NCBI RefSeq assembly: GCF_018305005.1
Contig: NZ_JAGQEG010000038.1
Location: forward strand, 1-49,555
Length of the DNA: 49,555 bases
DNA from: Collimonas silvisoli
GTDB lineage: Bacteria > Pseudomonadota > Gammaproteobacteria > Burkholderiales > Burkholderiaceae_D
Reading direction: 5' to 3'
In this document: positions 44,503-49,555 of the stretch, in pieces
Layout of the letters: each line of letters begins with the position of its first letter
Position numbering within the stretch: position 1 is the first letter of the stretch
Program-made: the position numbers and the translations under genes
Notes under the pieces: generated by a model
The model's input: only the letters and a program-made list of their open reading frames with translations
What the model was told of the DNA's origin: nothing
Database searches by the model: none

Positions 44503-45990
44503 TTAGAAGATCTTTCGGTTGAATTCGACGGGAGAATCTATCTGCGCGCTTGCGGGCGGCAAGATGAGTTCTTGGATAGGGGGTGCCGTGGCAACCCTGA
44601 ATCTTTCTGTTTTCTGCCATACCAGCTCGCGTTTCCGCATCAAATCCAGAATTTGGCTGATGGTCGCACGGGTGATGGATATCAGGCTGACCAGGAAGCC
44701 GAATATGTTCAGCGGCAGCAAGCGGACACGATTGCGATTGCCGTCCAGATAAGTGGCGGCCGCAATCTCAAAAAAAGCCGCATTGGTGCCAAACGCCCCA
44801 GAGGCGACCAGGCCGCTTAAAGCCAGCCATCCGAACAGCCATTGGTGCGACGTCATGAAAAACTGAACGACCGTCAGTGTCCAGCCGATGAGCAGCAAGG
44901 GCGGCATGATGAAGACGCACAGCAGAAGCGCGCCGTCTACTCTTTCACGCAGGCTGATCCGGGGATTCCTCAGTAAGTCCATCAAATTGCGGCCCATTAC
45001 CTGATTGTGTCCGCGCGCCCACCTGCTGATTTGCCTGATGCGGACCGGCCAGACTTCCGGAACTTCTTCGTAGCACTCCGAACGATTTTGATAAACCGTT
45101 TTCCAGCCGTTTTGCAAAAGGCGAAAAGTGACATCGGTATCTTCCGCCAGCATATCGCCGTTCCAGCCGCCGATTTCCTCCAGCGCGCAGCGCCTTACGC
45201 CGCCGACAGTGCCGCCATACTGCGGCACCAGGCCAAGATTCATGCGCGCAGCCTGATCAACCTGGTAGCCGCCGGCCCGTTCCAGATCGAGCAAGCGTGT
45301 CAAGAGATTGGTGCCGGCGTTGATGGGCACTACACGGCCCATGATGGCGCCGACTTCCGGATCAAAAAACGGCGCGACAAGTTGCTTTATCAAGCCGCGT
45401 GCAGGGAGATAGTCGGCGTCAAAAACGATAATGATTTCGGCCTGTATTTTCTCCGTGGCGTCGCGCAATGCGGCGGCTTTGCCAGGGCGTCCGGCGCTAC
45501 GATGGAACAGCATGAAGCGATCGGGATTGGCGGCGGCAATGCGATCGATAATTTCACGCGTGCCATCCGTGGAGCGATCATTCAGGGGCATGATGATCAG
45601 TTTGTCGCGAGGATAGTCGACTTCGAGCAAGGCGTTCAACGCATCCGCAATTACTTTCTCTTCATTGTGAGCGGCAACGCACACAACGACTTGCGGCCAC
45701 GACGCTTGTTCGATATCGAGATAAGGCTGGCGCTGCCGTCCAAACAGGCGGTTAAGGGTGAACAGGTAGTGTCGAATCGTATAGAGGACCAGTAAAAATA
45801 TGATGCATCCGAGTACGGCTGTCATCAGATCCAGCTCTATCGTCCGGGCGCTGAATTCCAGAGGCGAAGAGCGTGCTTCCGCGGCCATGGCGATGAGAGA
45901 AAGAAATGCGCAGCGCGCCTTTGTTTTGGAGGGCCGCCCACACATTGCACGAATAGCTGTTTTACGAAGAGTACGCAGTGAGCAATTCAT
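44503..45990 (-). CDS. Processive family-2 glycosyltransferase (polysaccharide synthase)
   Basis: 495 residues. A hydrophobic segment near residue 55-75, a cytoplasmic GT-A domain with NDRSTDGT, DADY (191-194), AEDTD (282-286) and QISRW (320-324), and then several C-terminal transmembrane segments (LLLCVFIMPPLLLIGWTLTV, WLFGWLALSGLVASGAFG). D, DxD, TED-like and QxxRW define processive synthases such as BcsA, HasA and PgaC, which polymerise and thread the chain through the membrane. AAGGAG precedes ATG 45990. With WecB in the operon the donor may be UDP-GlcNAc or UDP-ManNAc. Confidence 0.9.
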   Translation of the reverse strand: MNCSLRTLRKTAIRAMCGRPSKTKARCAFLSLIAMAAEARSSPLEFSARTIELDLMTAVLGCIIFLLVLYTIRHYLFTLNRLFGRQRQPYLDIEQASWPQVVVCVAAHNEEKVIADALNALLEVDYPRDKLIIMPLNDRSTDGTREIIDRIAAANPDRFMLFHRSAGRPGKAAALRDATEKIQAEIIIVFDADYLPARGLIKQLVAPFFDPEVGAIMGRVVPINAGTNLLTRLLDLERAGGYQVDQAARMNLGLVPQYGGTVGGVRRCALEEIGGWNGDMLAEDTDVTFRLLQNGWKTVYQNRSECYEEVPEVWPVRIRQISRWARGHNQVMGRNLMDLLRNPRISLRERVDGALLLCVFIMPPLLLIGWTLTVVQFFMTSHQWLFGWLALSGLVASGAFGTNAAFFEIAAATYLDGNRNRVRLLPLNIFGFLVSLISITRATISQILDLMRKRELVWQKTERFRVATAPPIQELILPPASAQIDSPVEFNRKIF

Positions 45991-46024
45991 AAACCGCTCC
46001 TTGAAATGAGATCGTCTGCCAGAC

Positions 46025-47209
46025 TTACTGAAGGAGCGTTGCCGCCAGCTGCGCTGTTTCTACCTGATCAAATTTTTCCACTCCAAATTCATCTGTCGCT
46101 CTGCCGCATAGAACGTCAACTATCCGCTCCGCCGCTCTGCCGTCGCCGTAGGGATTGATCCGATAAGTCGCCTGCTCCCAGGCGCAATCATCATCGTAGA
46201 GTTGCTCGACCGCGGCAACGATGCGTGCCGGGTCGGTGCCGACCAGTTGCACCGTGCCGGCGCTGACCGCTTCCGGACGTTCCGTGACATTGCGCATCAC
46301 CAGCACCGGCTTGCCCAGCGCCGGCGCCTCCTCCTGCACGCCGCCGGAGTCGGTCAATATCACATGAGCACGCTGCATCAGGCGTACGAACAGCAGATAA
46401 TCCAGCGGTTCGATCAGATGCACATTAGGCAGGTGGGATAGCGCCGCCAGCACCGGTATCTGCACGTTCGGATTGAGATGCACCGGATAGACGATCTGTA
46501 TGTCGGAGCGTTGCGACAGTTTCACCAGCGCATCGCAGATTTCTATGAAACCGGCGCCAAAATTTTCGCGCCGATGGCCGGTCACGAGCAGCAATTTCTG
46601 GTTCGCTCTAAGGTAAGGTAAATGCGCGTCAAGATTTTCGCGCAGATGGCGGTCCAGTGCAATCCGTCGGGTTGTCATGTGCAGCGCGTCAATCACGGTG
46701 TTGCCGGTGACGATGGCGCGGCCGGCCAGGTGTTCCGCGGTGAGGTTGGCTTTTGCCCGGGTGGTAGGGGCAAACAGCAGATCGCTGACGACATCGACAT
46801 AACGACGATTCATTTCTTCCGGCCAGGGTTGCGTCAGGTCGCCCGTGCGCAGGCCTGCTTCGACATGCGCCACCGGTATGTGTCGATGAAATGCCGCCAA
46901 TGCGGCCATCATGGCGGTGGTGGTGTCGCCGTGCACCAGGATCCGATCTGGTTTCACCGCTTCGAGCACCGGGTCGAGCAAGGCAATCAGGCGCGCACCC
47001 AAACCGTTCAGCGCCTGGTTTGGCAGCATCGCGTCGAGGCTGTGATCCGCCTTGATTTCAAACAAATCAAGCACTTGCTGCAGCATGAGCCGATGTTGAC
47101 CCGTAACGCAGACCAGCGATTCGATTGCAGTTTCGTGGGAAAGCGCCTTGACGACAGGGGCCATTTTTACGGCCTCTGGGCGCGTACCAAAGATAGAGAG
47201 AACTTTCAT
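46025..47209 (-). CDS. wecB: UDP-N-acetylglucosamine 2-epimerase
   Basis: A 394-residue cytosolic enzyme of normal family length. MKVLSIFGTRPEAVKMAPVV, HGDTTTAMMAALAAF, HVEAGLRTGD, GHRRENFGAGF, PVHLNPNV and ILTDSGGVQEEAPALGKPVLVMRNVTERPEA are the WecB/GtaB-type epimerase signatures. It interconverts UDP-GlcNAc and UDP-ManNAc. It is the promoter-proximal gene of the exopolysaccharide operon, 34 bp before the synthase gene. Whether this is the only wecB cannot be told. Confidence 0.92.
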   Translation of the reverse strand: MKVLSIFGTRPEAVKMAPVVKALSHETAIESLVCVTGQHRLMLQQVLDLFEIKADHSLDAMLPNQALNGLGARLIALLDPVLEAVKPDRILVHGDTTTAMMAALAAFHRHIPVAHVEAGLRTGDLTQPWPEEMNRRYVDVVSDLLFAPTTRAKANLTAEHLAGRAIVTGNTVIDALHMTTRRIALDRHLRENLDAHLPYLRANQKLLLVTGHRRENFGAGFIEICDALVKLSQRSDIQIVYPVHLNPNVQIPVLAALSHLPNVHLIEPLDYLLFVRLMQRAHVILTDSGGVQEEAPALGKPVLVMRNVTERPEAVSAGTVQLVGTDPARIVAAVEQLYDDDCAWEQATYRINPYGDGRAAERIVDVLCGRATDEFGVEKFDQVETAQLAATLLQ

Positions 47210-47813
47210 TTGTACCCTCGACTAGTCGAGTTAACTTGCACCCTGTCGAGACGAATCTCGCGAGGTCCTTTGGTTCTTCGTTCTTGATACAAATGCCGAT
47301 CCGGCTCAGAGCCCTGAAAAACAGGGAAGGCCACTGCCCATGCAATATGTGTGAGCAATGACAAACATTAAATTTTTATTGAATTATTCTTGCAGATAAA
47401 TTTCCGTTTGAAAACTGTATCCAATGTTACTTAATAATGCAATTATCACAATAATGATATTCATTGATTTTGTTTATTATCTTTTGTTAAACAATGTGAC
47501 GGAATTATAACTGACAAAAGCTGGCCCATCACAAGCTAGTTTTGCGTTGACTTTGCGCTGACTAAAAAGGAGAGGGAGGCGCTTAAAGGTAGTTTCGAGC
47601 AGTTTCGGCGGGAGCTGAGCGTCGGGATGGATAGACGATGATCGGTGCTTGGTGGATTGATCAAAGCAAGCAGCAGCTGACATGGATCTACATGCCCGGG
47701 CCAAGCAGGAAATACGGTTTCGAGATTATCATTGTGCACATTGCGCCGCCGGCGCAGACCGGTTCAAACACGTATTCAAATCGCTTATTCAAATACTCTT
47801 ACGCCCATCGCCA
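47210..47813. other. AT-rich intergenic region upstream of EPS operon
   Basis: 604 bp between divergent wecB and the dehydrogenase. The stretch 47345-47520 is much richer in A/T than the surroundings and probably holds the operon promoter. A 14-bp palindrome at 47217-47230 lies 8 bp before the wecB start. No gene supported. Confidence 0.6.
47217..47230. promoter_or_regulatory. Palindrome in the wecB leader
   Basis: CTCGACTAGTCGAG, a perfect 14-bp palindrome ending 8 bp from the wecB ATG; may be a regulator site or a leader stem that masks translation initiation. Confidence 0.35.
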
Positions 47814-48746
47814 ATGCTTTCTACTCTCTTGATTCTTAATCCATTGTCCGACCAAAGTCTGCAGCGCATCGCGCAGGACTTCCAGATTGTCTATGCGCCC
47901 ACCGCCGAGCAGCGCCGCGCCGCCGTCGCCAGTCATGCCGACGCCATACGAGCCGTGCTGACCATCGGTTCGATCGGCTTGTGCGCGGAAGAAATTGCGG
48001 CCTTGCCGAAGCTGGAGCTGATTTGTGCACTAGGCGCAGGCTTTGAGAACATCGATCTGGCGGCCGCGCGCGAGCGTGGCATCACGGTGTCCAACGGCGC
48101 CGGCACCAATGACGCTTGCGTTGCAGATCACGCCATGGGTTTGCTGCTGGCGACGGTGCGCGGCATTCCACAGCTGGGGGTGGCGCTGCATCAAGGCATC
48201 TGGCGCGACGCCCTGCCTTTGCAGCCCAGCGTGTCCGGCAAGCGTCTCGGGATTATCGGGCTGGGCACCATCGGCAAACAGATTGCGCGGCGTGCCGCAG
48301 GCTTCGATATGACGATCGGCTATCACAATCGTTCGGCGCGCGATGATGTGCCGTTCGAGTATTTCGCGTCGCCGCTGGCGCTGGCGCAATGGGCCGATTT
48401 CCTGGTGGTTGCCACCCCCGGCGGTGCGGCTACCCGCCACATGATCAATCGACCGGTGCTGGATGCGTTGGGAGCACAGGGTTTTGTCGTCAATATTGCG
48501 CGCGGCAGTGTGGTTGATACCGCGGCGCTGGCGTCAGCCTTGCGCGAAGGGCGGGTGGCCGGCGCCGGCCTCGATGTCTACGAGAGCGAGCCGCTGCCGC
48601 CGGCGGAATTGCTGGGTTTGCCGAACGCCGTGCTGACCCCGCATGTGGCGGGCTGGTCGCCGGAGTCGGTGGCTGAGACGGTCCGTCTGTTTCTGGAAAA
48701 CGCCAGGCGGCATTTTTCGGGGCAAGCGGTGCTGACGCCGGTTTGA
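47814..48746 (+). CDS. D-isomer-specific 2-hydroxyacid dehydrogenase
   Basis: 310 residues. The NAD-binding half carries GIIGLGTIGKQIARRAAGFDM (GxGxxG), and the catalytic Arg (NIARGSVVD), Glu (YESEPLPP) and His (LTPHVAGWS) are all present. Such enzymes reduce glyoxylate, hydroxypyruvate or related 2-keto acids. The ATG at 47814 gives the normal N-terminus (MLSTLLILNPLSDQSLQRI); sequence upstream in frame (47682) does not look like this family. It is transcribed away from the EPS operon. Confidence 0.88.
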   Translation: MLSTLLILNPLSDQSLQRIAQDFQIVYAPTAEQRRAAVASHADAIRAVLTIGSIGLCAEEIAALPKLELICALGAGFENIDLAAARERGITVSNGAGTNDACVADHAMGLLLATVRGIPQLGVALHQGIWRDALPLQPSVSGKRLGIIGLGTIGKQIARRAAGFDMTIGYHNRSARDDVPFEYFASPLALAQWADFLVVATPGGAATRHMINRPVLDALGAQGFVVNIARGSVVDTAALASALREGRVAGAGLDVYESEPLPPAELLGLPNAVLTPHVAGWSPESVAETVRLFLENARRHFSGQAVLTPV

Positions 48747-48815
48747 GGTGACGATTGATGGGTAACGATTAATAGATAACGATTAGTGCTTGAAAAAAAT
48801 CCGGCTCGACGCCGT

Positions 48816-48849
48816 AATGCCGTTCAGTTAAGACTGAACGGCATTTTTG
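48816..48849 (+). terminator. Hairpin formed by the IS end, terminator-like
   Basis: AATGCCGTTCAGT, loop TAAG, and ACTGAACGGCATT followed by TTTG form a perfect 13-bp stem with a short U run. The left repeat base of the IS end therefore doubles as a transcription stop between the dehydrogenase gene and the transposase. Confidence 0.6.
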
Positions 48850-48894
48850 TTTTTAAGTGTTGTAAACGCAATTGGAGGCTGTTAACCTGCGTCC

Positions 48895-49555
48895 ATGCTT
48901 GATGACGCGATCCATTTTATGACTGAAGCTCAGGAGGCGCCCAACTGGGAGCGCCTGGGGCAGCATTTACCATATGAGTGGATAGAGCAGGCAATCAATT
49001 ACACCGGCAAGGCGAGCATCCGGCACCGTCGGCTCCCAGCCGAGCAGGTGGTCTGGCTGGTAGTTGCCTTGGCGCTGTATCGGCATCAATCCATCAGCGA
49101 AGTCATCGACGATTTGGATCTGGCCTTGCCGGATGCCCAAGTTCCGTTCGTCAGCAAGAGTGCGGTCGCGCAAGCACGCCAGCGACTTGGGGCGGCGCCG
49201 TTACAAGCGCTGTTTGAGTTATCCGCCCGCGCGTGGTGCGATCAAGACAGCAAGCACTACCAATTCAAGGGTTTGAGGTTGTTCGCCATGGACGGCACAA
49301 CCTTAAAAACGGTTGATACGCCAGAACACCGTCAGCATTTCGGCGCCCAACGCTACGCCTGTGCCGTGTCGAGCTATCCTCAGATACGCGGGGTCACGCT
49401 AACGGATGTCGCGACGCACCTAATTCGTAGTGCTGCCTTTGGTCCCTACGGTACGCACGAAATGCAGTATGCTAAAGAACTGGTTTCCTCTATTCCCGGC
49501 GATTCCCTCACGGCCTTTGACAAAGGCTTTTTGTCGGCGGAAATCTTATGCAACT
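48895..49555 (+). CDS. IS4-family transposase (3' end outside window)
   Basis: ATG 48895 opens a frame reading MLDDAIHFMTEAQEAPNWER and remaining open to the window end (220 residues). SKSAVAQARQRLG is the N-terminal DNA-binding motif of IS4 proteins; LFAMDGTTLK holds the first catalytic Asp and LTAFDKGFLSAEIL the second. The Glu of the DDE triad lies beyond the window. The gene looks intact as far as seen. Confidence 0.9.
   Translation, partial: MLDDAIHFMTEAQEAPNWERLGQHLPYEWIEQAINYTGKASIRHRRLPAEQVVWLVVALALYRHQSISEVIDDLDLALPDAQVPFVSKSAVAQARQRLGAAPLQALFELSARAWCDQDSKHYQFKGLRLFAMDGTTLKTVDTPEHRQHFGAQRYACAVSSYPQIRGVTLTDVATHLIRSAAFGPYGTHEMQYAKELVSSIPGDSLTAFDKGFLSAEILCN

Larger units (their letters stand above)
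48815..49555 (+). mobile_element. IS4-family insertion sequence, left end (cut by window)
   Basis: Begins with TAATGCCGTTCAGTTAAG, identical to both ends of the MITE at 28146. An untruncated transposase frame follows. The right end and target duplication are outside the window. Confidence 0.85.

Overview
The window looks like a chromosomal accessory stretch from a beta-proteobacterium, most probably an Oxalobacteraceae/Burkholderiales soil bacterium (Collimonas or Herbaspirillum type). This rests on GC-rich coding sequence, on the flavour of the DnaK, Hfq and WecB proteins, on the many CGGG-type lipoproteins, and on polysaccharide lyase/hydrolase genes of a plant- or fungus-associated lifestyle. 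It is inference from protein character, not from a marker gene. No rRNA, tRNA or CRISPR array was seen.

Layout. 1-3.6 kb: 3' end of a CdiA/filamentous haemagglutinin gene, a candidate immunity gene overlapping its stop codon, and an orphan immunity-like fragment. 3.6-4.4 kb: divergent CI/Cro-like pair with a clear operator array. 4.5-6.3 kb: an SDR-fold protein without the catalytic Tyr, a GNAT acetyltransferase, and a decayed second copy of their junction. 6.3-10.6 kb: RND efflux permease and adaptor. 10.9-13.9 kb: a propeller-like lipoprotein and a phospholipase D-like protein. 14.1-19.1 kb: a compact stress cassette (hfq paralogue, grpE, dnaK, two small genes, hsp20) bounded by an 18-bp direct repeat and starting beside a broken copy of the SDR gene. 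19.1-24.8 kb: a secretin-N-domain-like protein, then a divergent alginate lyase-like lipoprotein and GH28 pectinase sharing a LacI-type palindrome. 24.8-28.7 kb: MarR-GNAT fusion regulator with tandem operators, a chemoreceptor, and a sigma28-type promoter driving a small gene split by a MITE. 28.8-38.5 kb: FkbM methyltransferase, LuxR regulator, lipoprotein, FosA, NCS2 purine permease, TonB-like protein, M29-like aminopeptidase and a small RHH-like protein. 38.7-47.2 kb: a seven-gene, tightly overlapped minus-strand exopolysaccharide operon (wecB, processive GT2, bactofilin-like, alpha/alpha barrel, deacetylase-like fusion, YaiO-type barrel, polytopic membrane protein). 47.8-49.6 kb: 2-hydroxyacid dehydrogenase and the left end of an IS4-family element whose terminal repeat is identical to that of the MITE 20 kb away.

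How the parts work together. The best-supported unusual systems are (i) the hfq-grpE-dnaK-hsp20 cassette, with heat-shock-type promoter sequences, a probable CTG start for hsp20 and flanking direct repeats; (ii) the exopolysaccharide operon, whose gene content combines synthesis (WecB, GT2), periplasmic modification (deacetylase-like, alpha/alpha barrel), an outer-membrane barrel and a membrane-anchored bactofilin-like beta-helix; and (iii) the 194-bp MITE with 12-bp target duplication that splits a gene which can be rejoined exactly. The alginate lyase/GH28 pair and its operator suggest regulated uptake of uronic-acid polysaccharides. All function calls are from motif reading; no database search was possible.
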